Positions 28,394 through 37,459 of a stretch of 64,000 nucleotides of DNA are shown here, in pieces; the stretch's first letter is position 1, and every line of letters starts with the position of its first letter. Below the pieces are notes generated by a model. The model was not told where the DNA came from, made no database searches, and saw only the letters and a list, made by a program, of their open reading frames with translations. The position numbers were made by a program, and so were the translations under genes. Source of the stretch: Muriicola jejuensis. Lineage in GTDB: Bacteria > Bacteroidota > Bacteroidia > Flavobacteriales > Flavobacteriaceae. The stretch spans positions 310,001 through 374,000 of the forward strand of contig NZ_JAABOP010000002.1 of the NCBI RefSeq assembly GCF_010671595.1. Direction: 5' to 3'.

Positions 28394-29158
28394 CTATTCC
28401 TGCAACTCGGGATATACCACCTCTTCGCTGATCTCCGGTACGTTACCGGGGTATTCCTTTCCCCTGATTTTGTGGACCGTACGGGCCTGTAATGCCTCTT
28501 CGGGATAGGGGTGTATAAGTTCCTGAATGGCTTTTACATCCAGTTCCTCTTCAATCTCAGCCAGCCATTTCTGGGCCCATTCCTCATCGAGGATCAGGGG
28601 CATGCGCGGCCCCTCCAATTTAGGGTTGTTGTGTATCCTGGCCATCATGGAATTACCCTCTGTGGTTACGATGCTGAACGTGTTCACGTAGTCTCCGGTC
28701 TCCGGATCGAGCCAGGGGTTCCAGAGCCCCGCAAATATCAGAGGTCGACCGTCTTTCATGGAAATGAAATACGGATAGGTTTTGCCTCTGAAATGATGGT
28801 GTTCATAAAATCCATCTACGAAGATCAGGCACCGATGGTAGCGGGCGGCCGTCCTGAAGGCCGGTTTTTCGAAGATCGTTTCCCCTCTGGCATTCAAGGT
28901 GTTGTTCCATATCTTTTTTTGTTGGGCATGATCCCTCACCCAATGGGGCACCAGGCCCCAGGTAGCCACCCTGGGCATGACAGGATCATCCTCCGTATAG
29001 ATCAACAATCGGGGGTGCTGGAAGCCCGAGGCGTGATAAATCGGCAGATCGGTAAGGGGTGCCAGTTTCTCCTCGATCTCACGGATAGCGATCTCGTCCC
29101 CGTATTGTCGGGCGCGTTTTAGCTGTGCTTCCAGGCTTGCTTTAATGTCGTAACACAT
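28394..29158 (-). CDS. SOS response-associated peptidase family protein (HMCES/YedK-like)
   Basis: 254 residues. The family (SRAP) crosslinks to abasic sites in single-stranded DNA through Cys2, protecting replication forks. The start MCYDIKAS puts the catalytic Cys at position 2. The other motifs are intact: NTLNARGETIFEKPAFR near 91, FVDGFYEHHH near 114 (active Glu), and ARIHNNPKLEGPRMP near 173 (active His, plus the family's RMP). An atypical spacer (EHH in place of EWK-type) is noted. It is 45 bases downstream of the D-aminoacylase-like gene on the same strand. Confidence 0.92.
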   Translation of the reverse strand: MCYDIKASLEAQLKRARQYGDEIAIREIEEKLAPLTDLPIYHASGFQHPRLLIYTEDDPVMPRVATWGLVPHWVRDHAQQKKIWNNTLNARGETIFEKPAFRTAARYHRCLIFVDGFYEHHHFRGKTYPYFISMKDGRPLIFAGLWNPWLDPETGDYVNTFSIVTTEGNSMMARIHNNPKLEGPRMPLILDEEWAQKWLAEIEEELDVKAIQELIHPYPEEALQARTVHKIRGKEYPGNVPEISEEVVYPELQE

Positions 29159-29203
29159 GGGCTGTGATTAATGCGTTCTTTGAATAAGGCCAGGGTGTTT
29201 GCC

Positions 29204-30853
29204 TCATTTTTCCCCATATCCGGGTCCTTTGATGAACCGGCCCGGGAAGGCACCCGTGTGATCCCCGTCCCTCAATACAGGGACACCGTTCACAAGGACA
29301 TGAATCACCCCTGTGGCATACTGGTGTGGTTCCTTAAATGTGGCGTGATCCGCGATCTTTTCCGGATCAAAGAGGACCACATCGGCATAGTAGCCTTCCC
29401 TTAAGGCACCCCTCCTGTCGAGCTTTAAATTCGTTGCCGGCAACAGGGTAAGGCGGTGGATCGCCTCCTCCAGGGGGATGACCTTTTCTTCCCGCACGTA
29501 ATGGCCGAGCAGTCGGGCAAAAGAGCCATAAGCTCTGGGGTGGGTGCTTTGTTCCAGAAAGACCCCCTCGTTGGTGTAGGATCCCGCATCCGAACAAATC
29601 GCCATATAGGGGAGGGCCAGTTTCTTTTTGATATTGTCCTCCGACATGGAAAAATAGACCACCTGTATGCGGCTGTCATCTTCAAAGATGAGGTCGGCCA
29701 CCGTCTCATTGGCCGGTTTCCCCCTTTCGTCGGCTACTTCGGCCAGGGTCTTTCCGATGAGATGTCTCAGGTCCTTGTTCCTGAAGCCCACCAGCAGGAT
29801 GTTTTCGGGAGGCACGTGGAAATCGACCTCTTCGATCATTTTTTTCCTGAGTGCCGGTTGCAGCATCATTTCCACGGTCCGGTCGTGACCCCCTTCTTTG
29901 GCCCAAGCCGGAAGGAGAACATTGAGACCGGTTGAACTGGCATTGTACATGTACATATCAGTGGTAATGGCCAGACCCCTTTTCCTGGCGTCCTCCACCT
30001 TCTGAATGGCGCTGTCCAGCAGGTGCCAGCTAGCCGTACCCGAGGCTTTGAAATGGTAGATCTCCGCCGGGAGTTTGGCTTCCTCAGATATTCGTATCAG
30101 TTCATCCACCGCTTCCAGTAATTTGCCTTCCTCGTCCCTGATATGGGAGATGTACATCCCATTGTAATTGGAGACGATTTTAGCGAGGGCAATGATCTCA
30201 TCGGTACGGGCATGACCACTGGGCACATAGATAAGGGAGGTGGAAAGTCCTACTGCTCCTTCTTCCATGGCCTGCTGCACCAGGGTTTCCATACGGGTAA
30301 GTTCTTCCGCCGTTGGCACCCGGTTCTCATAGCCCATGACGTATTCACGGACCGTCCCGTTGCCCACAAAGGATGCAATGTTGGGGGAGATGCCCTTTTT
30401 CTCCATAAAATTCATGTATTCGCCCAGGGTCCTCCAGCTTACGTCATACTGTATGCTTCCCTGCCCCTCTTTCATGTCGGCTGCCATTTGATCGTTAAGC
30501 GGCCCCATGGAGTGACCCTCTCCAAGAACCTCCAGGGTAACCCCCTGCCTGATATCGCTCTGGGAACGTCCGTCCTCGATCAGGGATACATTGGCCCAGC
30601 TCAGCATATTGATAAACCCAGGGGCCACGGCGAGGCCGCTCGCATCGATCTCTTCCTTTCCAACGGCGTCAGCCAGGTCGCCAATTGCTGCGATCGTGTC
30701 TGCGTTGATGCCTATATCAGCCTCTCTGCCTTCAGACCCCGACCCGTCGAATACTAGGCCGTTGCGGATGAGAATGCCGTATGATTCCGGTTTGGAACAA
30801 CTGAACGACACTATTAGGAATGTGAACAGGATGAACTTGGAAGTGAGATTCAT
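29204..30853 (-). CDS. N-acyl-D-amino-acid deacylase-like amidohydrolase, lipoprotein
   Basis: 549 residues from the ATG at 30853; a longer frame to 31090 overlaps the divergent mazG gene and its promoter, so it is rejected. A lipoprotein signal ends in VSFSC (cysteine near 18). The metal-dependent amidohydrolase fold shows IRNGLVFDGSGSEGREADIGI near 27, GFINMLSW near 77 (with Asn/Met where many have HxHxD, consistent with some D-aminoacylases of Bacteroidota), MYISHIRDEEGK near 240, and ICSDAGSYTNEGVF near 410. Family members deacylate N-acyl-D-amino acids or D-peptides and can feed peptidoglycan turnover. It may be cotranscribed with the SRAP gene. Confidence 0.88.
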   Translation of the reverse strand: MNLTSKFILFTFLIVSFSCSKPESYGILIRNGLVFDGSGSEGREADIGINADTIAAIGDLADAVGKEEIDASGLAVAPGFINMLSWANVSLIEDGRSQSDIRQGVTLEVLGEGHSMGPLNDQMAADMKEGQGSIQYDVSWRTLGEYMNFMEKKGISPNIASFVGNGTVREYVMGYENRVPTAEELTRMETLVQQAMEEGAVGLSTSLIYVPSGHARTDEIIALAKIVSNYNGMYISHIRDEEGKLLEAVDELIRISEEAKLPAEIYHFKASGTASWHLLDSAIQKVEDARKRGLAITTDMYMYNASSTGLNVLLPAWAKEGGHDRTVEMMLQPALRKKMIEEVDFHVPPENILLVGFRNKDLRHLIGKTLAEVADERGKPANETVADLIFEDDSRIQVVYFSMSEDNIKKKLALPYMAICSDAGSYTNEGVFLEQSTHPRAYGSFARLLGHYVREEKVIPLEEAIHRLTLLPATNLKLDRRGALREGYYADVVLFDPEKIADHATFKEPHQYATGVIHVLVNGVPVLRDGDHTGAFPGRFIKGPGYGEK

Positions 30854-30948
30854 AGTGCGAAGATTTAAGAAGGACCTGCCCGGGTACGATCCGGGTACTC
30901 CTCTAAAAATACTCCAAAAATTGAGCACTCCCAAAACTTTCATCTTTG

Positions 30949-30956
30949 TACTTTTG
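30949..30956 (+). promoter_or_regulatory. Putative -7 box of mazG
   Basis: TACTTTTG is an exact TAnnTTTG, 15 bases before the mazG ATG at 30972. A TTG at 30921-30923 lies 25 bases upstream, slightly beyond the usual 17-23. Confidence 0.55.
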
Positions 30957-30971
30957 CGCAAAATACCGCCC

Positions 30972-31745
30972 ATGAATTCCCGAAAAGTACAACTACAGGC
31001 GCTGGACCGACTTCTGACCATTATGGACGAGCTCAGGGCCCAGTGCCCCTGGGACCGGAAGCAGACGATGCAGAGCCTGCGCCATCTCACTATTGAAGAG
31101 ACCTATGAATTGGGGGATGCCATCCTGGAAGGGGACCTGCAGGAGGTGAAGAAGGAATTAGGAGACCTCTTGCTTCACATTTTCTTTTACGCCAAGATAG
31201 GTTCAGAGACGGGGGATTTTGACATTGCGGACGTTTGCAGTGCCATCAGTGAGAAATTGATTCACCGCCACCCCCATATCTACGGGGATGTGGAGGTAGC
31301 CGATGAAGAGGAGGTGAAGAAGAACTGGGAGAACATCAAGCTCTCGGAAGGGAAGAAAAGCGTACTGGAAGGTGTGCCCGCCAGTTTGCCGGCTCTGGTA
31401 AAAGCCAACCGCATTCAGGATAAGGTGGCCGGGGTTGGATTCGACTGGGAGGAGCCCCATCAGGTGTTTGAAAAACTTCAGGAAGAGCTGGCAGAATTGC
31501 AGGATGAGATCGGCAAGGGGGAAGAGACCCGCATAGAGGAAGAGTTTGGGGATGTGCTTTTTTCCATGGTCAACTATGCCCGCTTTCTGAAAGTGAACCC
31601 GGAGAATGCCCTGGAACGTACCAATAAGAAATTTATCAAACGATTCGCCTACCTGGAGGAAAAAGCAAGGGAGGCGGGAAAATCCCTGAAGGAAATGACC
31701 CTGGCCGAAATGGATGTCCACTGGAACAACGCCAAAACCCTGTAA
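30972..31745 (+). CDS. mazG: Nucleoside triphosphate pyrophosphohydrolase MazG
   Basis: 257 residues from the ATG placed by the -7 box; upstream codons overlap the divergent lipoprotein gene. Two all-alpha MazG domains: the first with CPWDRKQTMQSLRHLTIEETYELGDAI near 21-47 and EVKKELGDLLLH (metal-binding E-x3-E / E-x2-D residues), the second with LQEELAELQDEI and RIEEEFGDVLFSMVNYAR (about 180-205). It hydrolyses NTPs to NMP and PPi, cleaning the pool or lowering (p)ppGpp precursors. The MATE gene follows after 15 bases. Confidence 0.95.
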   Translation: MNSRKVQLQALDRLLTIMDELRAQCPWDRKQTMQSLRHLTIEETYELGDAILEGDLQEVKKELGDLLLHIFFYAKIGSETGDFDIADVCSAISEKLIHRHPHIYGDVEVADEEEVKKNWENIKLSEGKKSVLEGVPASLPALVKANRIQDKVAGVGFDWEEPHQVFEKLQEELAELQDEIGKGEETRIEEEFGDVLFSMVNYARFLKVNPENALERTNKKFIKRFAYLEEKAREAGKSLKEMTLAEMDVHWNNAKTL

Positions 31746-31760
31746 TCAAAACGAATACTC

Positions 31761-33143
31761 TTGTTCAACCGATACACCCGGGAATTCAGATATAATATAA
31801 GGCTCTCCATACCGGTGATCCTGGGGTTGCTAGGGCATACCTTTGTAGCCTTCGCGGATAACATCATGGTAGGTCAGCTGGGTACGGCAGAACTCGCGGC
31901 TGTGTCCCTGGGTAACAGTTTTGTCTTTATCGCCATGTCCCTGGGGATCGGGTTCTCTACGGCAATCACCCCCCTCGTAGCCGAGGCAAATGGGGCAGGG
32001 GTAAAGTCGGATTCAAAAAGGGCCCTGAAACACGGCCTGGTACTTTGCACATTATTGGGGATATCGCTTTTTGGCCTCATCCTGCTGGTCAAGCCTCTGA
32101 TGTACATGATGGACCAGCCCCCGGAAGTGGTGGTGCTCGCCATCCCTTATCTCGACCTGGTTGCCTTTTCCCTGGTCCCTCTGGTGATGTTCCAGGCCTT
32201 TAAGCAGTTCTCGGAAGGTCTTTCCCAGACCAAATATCCCATGTACGCCACCATCCTGGCCAATGTGGTCAATATCCTACTGAATTACCTGTTGATCTTC
32301 GGTACATTCGGTTTTCCCAAACTGGGGATCGTTGGGGCCGCCCTCGGGACCCTTATCTCCAGATTCGTGATGCTGGCCTTCCTGTGGATCCTGCTGAATA
32401 AGAAGAAGAAATTCCATTATTACGTCACCGGCTTTAATTTCAGGGAGTTGGAAAAAAAGGTGATGCGAAAGATCATCAACCTGGGTTTTCCCTCTGCCCT
32501 GCAAATGTTCTTTGAGGTAGCCATTTTCACAGCCGCTATCTGGCTGAGTGGGGTCCTTGGAAAGAACCCCCAGGCGGCGAACCAGATCGCCCTCAACCTG
32601 TCGAGCATGACCTTCATGTTTGGGATGGGCCTAGGGGTTGCTGCCATGATCCGCGTCGGTAATCAGAAGGGATTGAAGAACTGGGGTGAACTCAGGCGCA
32701 TCGCCCAGTCTATCTTCTTCCTCACCCTCCTCCTGGAGATAGGTTTTGCCACCTTGTTCCTTCTATGCAGGCACTGGTTCCCCACCATTTACCTGGATGT
32801 GGACGACCTGGCTAACCAGGCAGACAACCTGGAGGTGATCTCCCTGGCGGCCCGTCTGTTGCTGGTGGCCGCTTTCTTCCAGATATCGGACGGGTTGCAG
32901 GTGGTCATCCTCGGTGCCCTCAGGGGCTTACAGGACGTGAAGATCCCCACAGGGATCACTTTCATATCATACTGGCTGATCGCCTTTCCCATCAGCTATG
33001 TCCTTGGCCTGCACACCCAACTCGGGAGTACAGGTATATGGATCGGACTCCTTTCGGGCTTAACGGCATCGGCGATTATGTTGTATCTTCGATTCAACAA
33101 TCTCACAAAAAAATTGGCCCTGGAAAAGGCAGATTCAGCATAG
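31761..33143 (+). CDS. MATE family efflux transporter
   Basis: 460 residues and about 12 transmembrane helices in two six-helix bundles. Cation-coupled (Na+ or H+) exporters of drugs and organic cations, with typical VAFADNIMVGQLGTAELAAVSLGNS near residues 29-53 and NQIALNLSSMTF near 273. The frame offers only a TTG start at 31761 (no ATG or GTG between the mazG stop and conserved sequence), so a non-ATG start is required. It heads a run of plus-strand genes (75-residue protein, PAP2, GT39), and mazG lies just before it. Confidence 0.93.
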   Translation: MFNRYTREFRYNIRLSIPVILGLLGHTFVAFADNIMVGQLGTAELAAVSLGNSFVFIAMSLGIGFSTAITPLVAEANGAGVKSDSKRALKHGLVLCTLLGISLFGLILLVKPLMYMMDQPPEVVVLAIPYLDLVAFSLVPLVMFQAFKQFSEGLSQTKYPMYATILANVVNILLNYLLIFGTFGFPKLGIVGAALGTLISRFVMLAFLWILLNKKKKFHYYVTGFNFRELEKKVMRKIINLGFPSALQMFFEVAIFTAAIWLSGVLGKNPQAANQIALNLSSMTFMFGMGLGVAAMIRVGNQKGLKNWGELRRIAQSIFFLTLLLEIGFATLFLLCRHWFPTIYLDVDDLANQADNLEVISLAARLLLVAAFFQISDGLQVVILGALRGLQDVKIPTGITFISYWLIAFPISYVLGLHTQLGSTGIWIGLLSGLTASAIMLYLRFNNLTKKLALEKADSA

Positions 33144-33161
33144 CTCAACAAAAAACAACCT

Positions 33162-33389
33162 ATGGAAATACCCAAGTTCTTGTTTGGAGACAATACCGAT
33201 TATCCTTCGGCAATTTTTATTATCCACACGGAATACCCCCGATTTATCATCAACCTGGAAAACGACGAAGTAACCTGGCTGGAGGAATTTTCGAGGGAGG
33301 ATGAAAAGGAATTGGAGGCAGAGGCCCGGGATCTCTTCGAAGCAGCCAATGCTTTTTACGACCGCGAGATAAGTAGGTACGAAGATTAG
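33162..33389 (+). CDS. Small conserved hypothetical protein
   Basis: 75 residues, no signal peptide, very acidic (many E and D). The start MEIPKFLFGDNTDYPSAIFIIHTEYPRFIINL contains a small beta sheet and the rest a charged helix (SREDEKELEAEARDLFEAANAFYDREI). I recall similar short proteins in flavobacterial genomes but know no function. Its stop is 1 base before the PAP2 start, and it is 18 bases after the MATE stop, so it is part of that operon. Confidence 0.75.
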   Translation: MEIPKFLFGDNTDYPSAIFIIHTEYPRFIINLENDEVTWLEEFSREDEKELEAEARDLFEAANAFYDREISRYED

Positions 33390-33390
33390 G

Positions 33391-33960
33391 ATGCTCGAAG
33401 AACTCCTCCATATTGATCGGGAAGCCTTTCTTTTCCTGAACAACCTGGGCTCCCAGGCCTGGGACGGATTCTGGTTGTTTACAACCGGCAAGTGGAGTTC
33501 CCTTCCCCTGTATCTCCTTCTGCTGATCCTGTCCGCAAGGTTGCTGGGGTGGAAGAGGACCTTGTTGTTGCTGGCTACCGTGGCCCTTTTGATCGCGGTA
33601 TGCGATCAGCTTTCCAATTTTTTTAAAGTGGGGGTCGGCCGACTCAGACCCTGTTACGATCCGGATCTCGATGGGCTCTTCCGACTGGTAAAAGCCTCCT
33701 GTGGGGGTAAATATGGGTACTTCTCTGCTCACGCGGCGAATACCTTTGCCGTTGCGGTCTTTTTCTCTCATCTCCTCAGGACAGGATTCAGGTGGATGCC
33801 CTGGTTGCTCGTCTTCTGGGCCGGACTGGTCTCCTATAGCAGGATCTATATCGGTGTTCATTTTCCCCTGGATGTGGTCAGCGGGGCTCTGGTGGGTACC
33901 TTTATGGGGTGGCTTTTCTTCCGCTTGTATATCTTTGCTTTAGACAGGACCCGACTATGA
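33391..33960 (+). CDS. PAP2-family lipid phosphatase
   Basis: 189-residue membrane protein with about five helices. The three acid-phosphatase signature motifs are intact: K79-x6-R86-P87, SAH at 112-114 and S150-R151-x5-H157-x3-D161. The family removes phosphate from lipid substrates such as undecaprenyl diphosphate or lipid A phosphate. It overlaps the next gene (GT39) by 4 bases (ATGA). The neighbouring sugar-lipid enzymes make undecaprenyl-phosphate recycling or lipid A modification plausible. Confidence 0.93.
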   Translation: MLEELLHIDREAFLFLNNLGSQAWDGFWLFTTGKWSSLPLYLLLLILSARLLGWKRTLLLLATVALLIAVCDQLSNFFKVGVGRLRPCYDPDLDGLFRLVKASCGGKYGYFSAHAANTFAVAVFFSHLLRTGFRWMPWLLVFWAGLVSYSRIYIGVHFPLDVVSGALVGTFMGWLFFRLYIFALDRTRL

Positions 33961-35615
33961 TCACACCTGCCCGTTACTGGAGTTTGCTGATCCTGACACT
34001 GCTCGTCTATTTGGCCGGTTTGTTCGTGACCCTTTTCGAGAACGACTCGGCTCAATTTGCGGTCATGGCGATGAGAATGGTACAGGAAAATGACTTCCTA
34101 AGCCTTTTTAAGGGACCGGAAGAATATCTGGACAAACCGCATATGCATTACTGGCTGGCGGCCCTGGCCTTTAAACTGTTCGGGATACACGACTGGGCAT
34201 ACCGTATCCCTGCCCTCCTCGCCACCTTGCTGGGTGCATGGAGTACTTTCGGACTCGGTAAATTGCTGTACAACAAACAGGTGGGGAGGCTGGCTTGCCT
34301 GATCTTCCTGACTGCCCAGACCATTGTACTTTCCAACATCGATGTGAGAACGGATGCGGTCCTGACCGGTTTTACGGTGTTCTCTATCTGGCAATTCGCA
34401 AAATATATAAGGGATTCTGACTTGTTCTCCCTGATGCTCGGGGCTTTTGGGGCCGGTATCGCCTTCTCCACCAAGGGTCAGATCGCCCTTTTGGTCATAG
34501 GTATTCCCATCCTTTGCCACCTGGCCTATACAAGAAAATGGCAGGTCTTGCTGAATTGGAAAGTAGCCGCTGCCCTCTTCGTCTTCCTGCTGACCATCAG
34601 TCCCATGCTCTATGCCTATTACCAGCAATTCGACCTACATCCCGAAAAGGTGATCAGAGGAAGATCCGGAAGGAGCGGGATCCTATTTATTTTCTGGGAA
34701 CAGAGTTTTGAGCGCCTGAGCGGGGAAGGAGTGGGTCGGAACAGCAGCGATTACTTTTTCTTTTTCCACACCTTCCTCTGGGTTTTCCTGCCCTGGACCC
34801 TCATTGGTATCTTTGCTTACTGGGACGCACTTCGCAGGCTGTTTAAGACCCATTTCCGCAAGAACCCCAAACTCGAATTACTCACCACGGGAGGCATTGG
34901 GATCATTTTTATCATCATCAGTTTTGCGCAATTCAAACTGCCGCACTATCTCAATATCCTTATCCCCCTTTTTTCCGTGCTTTCAGCCGCCTATTTATTC
35001 ACCCTGAAAAGGAGACAGAAGGCCCTTGTATTGAATCGCGTTCTGGCCGGGCAATATTTTATTCTCAGCCTGGTCTTTATAGCTACTGCCCTCATCTGCT
35101 TTTACGTCTTTGAATGGAAAAGCTGGTTATCCTACCTGCCCCTTGGCCTGGGATATGCCGTGATCACCTATTTTATTGTAAAGAAAGAAGCGCCCTATGT
35201 CCGAATCGTCACCATCTCGGTCCTGGCCTCAGTCTTGCTGAACTCCGTGCTGAACCTCCATTTCTATCCGGAGTTGCTCAGGTACCAGGGGGGGTCTGCG
35301 ATGGCCCGGATCGTAAGCCGGGAAGAAATCCCTGCAGACAGGATTGTCAAGATCTCGGAAAGGCATACATGGGCACTGGATTTTTACAATCGGCATCCCG
35401 TTCGTATAACTCCTTTGGATCAGCTGGGAGATCTTAAAGATACCTGGGTCTATGCGTCCGGCGAGGAAATGACCCTTTTGCTGCAAAAAGGTTTCACCTG
35501 GGACCGGGAATACGAGGTCGATCAGTTCCGCATCACCCGCCTTCAGGCAAAATTCCTGAATCCTGCCACCCGCCCTTTGATCCTCAACAGGATGTACCTG
35601 CTGCATATCCCCTGA
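33957..35615 (+). CDS. GT39 family glycosyltransferase, ArnT/PMT-like
   Basis: 552 residues from the ATG overlapping the PAP2 stop (ATGA). Integral membrane GT-C transferase with about 10-12 helices. The first loop has NDSAQFAVMAMRMVQ near 27-41 and EEYLDKPHMHYWLAALAFKLFG near 55-76, the acidic catalytic and aromatic loop pattern of ArnT-like enzymes, which use polyprenyl-phosphate sugars. The hydrophilic C-terminal 130 residues are periplasmic. Probably transfers a sugar from undecaprenyl phosphate to a lipid or surface acceptor; the donor could be made by the DPM-like GT2 at 36469. Ends directly against the convergent flippase-like gene. Confidence 0.88.
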   Translation: MITPARYWSLLILTLLVYLAGLFVTLFENDSAQFAVMAMRMVQENDFLSLFKGPEEYLDKPHMHYWLAALAFKLFGIHDWAYRIPALLATLLGAWSTFGLGKLLYNKQVGRLACLIFLTAQTIVLSNIDVRTDAVLTGFTVFSIWQFAKYIRDSDLFSLMLGAFGAGIAFSTKGQIALLVIGIPILCHLAYTRKWQVLLNWKVAAALFVFLLTISPMLYAYYQQFDLHPEKVIRGRSGRSGILFIFWEQSFERLSGEGVGRNSSDYFFFFHTFLWVFLPWTLIGIFAYWDALRRLFKTHFRKNPKLELLTTGGIGIIFIIISFAQFKLPHYLNILIPLFSVLSAAYLFTLKRRQKALVLNRVLAGQYFILSLVFIATALICFYVFEWKSWLSYLPLGLGYAVITYFIVKKEAPYVRIVTISVLASVLLNSVLNLHFYPELLRYQGGSAMARIVSREEIPADRIVKISERHTWALDFYNRHPVRITPLDQLGDLKDTWVYASGEEMTLLLQKGFTWDREYEVDQFRITRLQAKFLNPATRPLILNRMYLLHIP

Positions 35616-36488
35616 TTATTGACTTATCCCGGGAACCGGTTTCCGGAAATGGTACCAGAACCCCGAGAGGGAGATCAGGGCTGTGATCAGGAAAAAGATC
35701 ATACTGATCGCCACGGATCGATCCTCTTCCAGCCCGAACCACAGAGCCCCGTACAGGAATACCAGTTCCCTGCTGCCGATTCCGCCAATGGTCAGTGGAA
35801 TGACAGAAACTATGGAGGAGAGCAGGAAAATAAACAGGTATTCATAGGTGTCGAGAGAGATATGAAGAGACCAAAGGATGAGCAGAACGCAGGCGAGCTG
35901 CGCGAGTTGCACCAATCCCGATAGGATATGGGTCTGCCAGAAAATGGGCAGCACATAGGAGAAAAATCTGCGATATAGCAGGTAAAACACCAAAAAACCC
36001 AGGGGCACACAGGCGAGCATCACCCATCTGAACGGGGATAATTGGGGGGCTTCCAGGGTAGATCCCAGGATACAGGCGAAGACGAAGAGCAGGAGGAGTC
36101 CGCTTAGCCTATCCAGCAACAAAACGGCCACGACCCTTTTTGTAGGGATCTCAAAGTGTTGTTTGAGGTAATAGCCCTTGTAGGCGTCACCTCCGATCCC
36201 ACCTGGGAGGAATAGATTGTAGAACATCCCCAGGAGATAGAGCCGGAGGTTGGTCTTAGACTGCAACGGGATGCCTATCCTGTGAAAATAAAGGTTAAGG
36301 CGAAAGGCCGCGATGAGCTTTGAAAGGACAAAAAGGAGAAGGGCCCCCAGCAGGTACCCGGGCCGGGCAGTTTTTACCGCGCTGAAGACTTCCCTGAATG
36401 GGATCTTTGTGAAAATAAAATAGATCAGGGCGGCGCTAACCGCCATTTTAAGGAGGGTAATTCCTTTCTTACGCAGGTTTGCCTCCAA
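35616..36488 (-). CDS. Lysylphosphatidylglycerol synthase TM-region / flippase-like protein
   Basis: 290 residues with about seven hydrophobic segments, the pattern of UPF0104 / LPG_synthase_TM proteins (GGIGGDAYKGYYL near 95-107 and TIGGIGSRELVF near 233-244 are typical). The catalytic domain of lysyl-phosphatidylglycerol synthase is absent, so a flippase-like role or lipid-carrier handling is more likely. It overlaps the upstream DPM-like gene by 20 bases. Together these two resemble GT2 plus flippase pairs that move polyprenyl-linked sugars across the membrane. Confidence 0.87.
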   Translation of the reverse strand: MEANLRKKGITLLKMAVSAALIYFIFTKIPFREVFSAVKTARPGYLLGALLLFVLSKLIAAFRLNLYFHRIGIPLQSKTNLRLYLLGMFYNLFLPGGIGGDAYKGYYLKQHFEIPTKRVVAVLLLDRLSGLLLLFVFACILGSTLEAPQLSPFRWVMLACVPLGFLVFYLLYRRFFSYVLPIFWQTHILSGLVQLAQLACVLLILWSLHISLDTYEYLFIFLLSSIVSVIPLTIGGIGSRELVFLYGALWFGLEEDRSVAISMIFFLITALISLSGFWYHFRKPVPGISQ

Positions 36489-37428
36489 TGCTGACGTTTT
36501 TGATACGGTAGGGACGTTTGCTTTGGGATTCGTAATAGGTGCGAATCAGGAGTTCCATGACGATTCCGATGGTAAATAACTGTATCCCGGCGAGGATAAA
36601 CATCATTCCGAAGATCAGCAAAGGCCTGCTTCCGATATCCTCCCCAAAGCCCAGTTTCACGATAAGCAGGTACATATTGATCAGCAATCCGAGCAAAATG
36701 AGAAAGACACCCAGGATCCCGAACAAGTGGATAGGGCGCTGGAAATATTTTCGAATGAACAGCAGCAGCATCATATCTGCGACCACCTTAAAGACGCGCT
36801 CCAGTCCGTATTTGGAAACCCCACCATGCCTGGCATGGTGCTTTACCGGCACTTGTTTGATCCTAGCGCCTTCCAGAAAGGCGAGAAGAGTGATAAAGCG
36901 ATGCATCTCCCCGTAGAGGTTGAGGTCCTTGGCGATGTCCTTTGTGAAGACTTTCAGGGCACATCCGTTGTCCTTTATATCGAGTTTGGTCACCCTGCGC
37001 ACCAGGAAATTCGCGATCTTGGAAGGGATCTTTTTCACTATGGAATCCTTCCTTTTCTGCCGGATGCCTGTAACCACATCGTATTCCCCGCTAAGGGCAT
37101 GATCCAGCATCTGAGGGATGTCACTGGGATCGTTCTGCAGGTCGCCGTCCATGGTGATAATATACTCCCCCTGGGCGTAATCCAATCCGGCCGCGAGGGC
37201 AAGGCTTTGACCGTAATTCTTTTTCAGGGCGAGAAGGTGGACCCTGGAGTCCTGCAGGTCCCGGATGACCTTGCACGTCCGGTCCGTGGAATAATCATCC
37301 ACATAAACGATCTGGTATTGGTATCCCTTCAGGCTTTCGCGTATCTTTTCTGTGAGCAGGGCTACATTGGCCTCTTCATTGTAAAGAGGGACCACGATGG
37401 ATAGGAGTGCTTCTGTTTTGGGTCTCAT
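36469..37428 (-). CDS. Polyprenyl-phosphate glycosyltransferase, DPM-like GT2 with two TM helices
   Basis: 319 residues from the ATG at 37428; a GTG at 37470 would overlap meaB and is less likely. Cytoplasmic GT2 domain: LLSIVVPLYNEEANVALL at the start, YVDDYSTDRTCKVI near 42, ITMDGDLQNDPSDIP with the DxD site near 92. Two C-terminal transmembrane helices (about 225-250 and 260-290). The family moves a sugar from a nucleotide donor to undecaprenyl phosphate. Gene order with the flippase-like and (convergent) GT39 genes fits a three-step path: charge the lipid, flip it, transfer the sugar. Confidence 0.9.
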   Translation of the reverse strand: MRPKTEALLSIVVPLYNEEANVALLTEKIRESLKGYQYQIVYVDDYSTDRTCKVIRDLQDSRVHLLALKKNYGQSLALAAGLDYAQGEYIITMDGDLQNDPSDIPQMLDHALSGEYDVVTGIRQKRKDSIVKKIPSKIANFLVRRVTKLDIKDNGCALKVFTKDIAKDLNLYGEMHRFITLLAFLEGARIKQVPVKHHARHGGVSKYGLERVFKVVADMMLLLFIRKYFQRPIHLFGILGVFLILLGLLINMYLLIVKLGFGEDIGSRPLLIFGMMFILAGIQLFTIGIVMELLIRTYYESQSKRPYRIKNVSIGGKPA

Positions 37429-37459
37429 GAGAGGCTTCTTGACAGCAAATTTAGGGTAT

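Noticed and set aside
30854-31090. N-terminal extension of the D-aminoacylase-like gene to 31090
   Set aside because: It would cover the mazG promoter and the first third of mazG; the lipoprotein signal starts at 30853.
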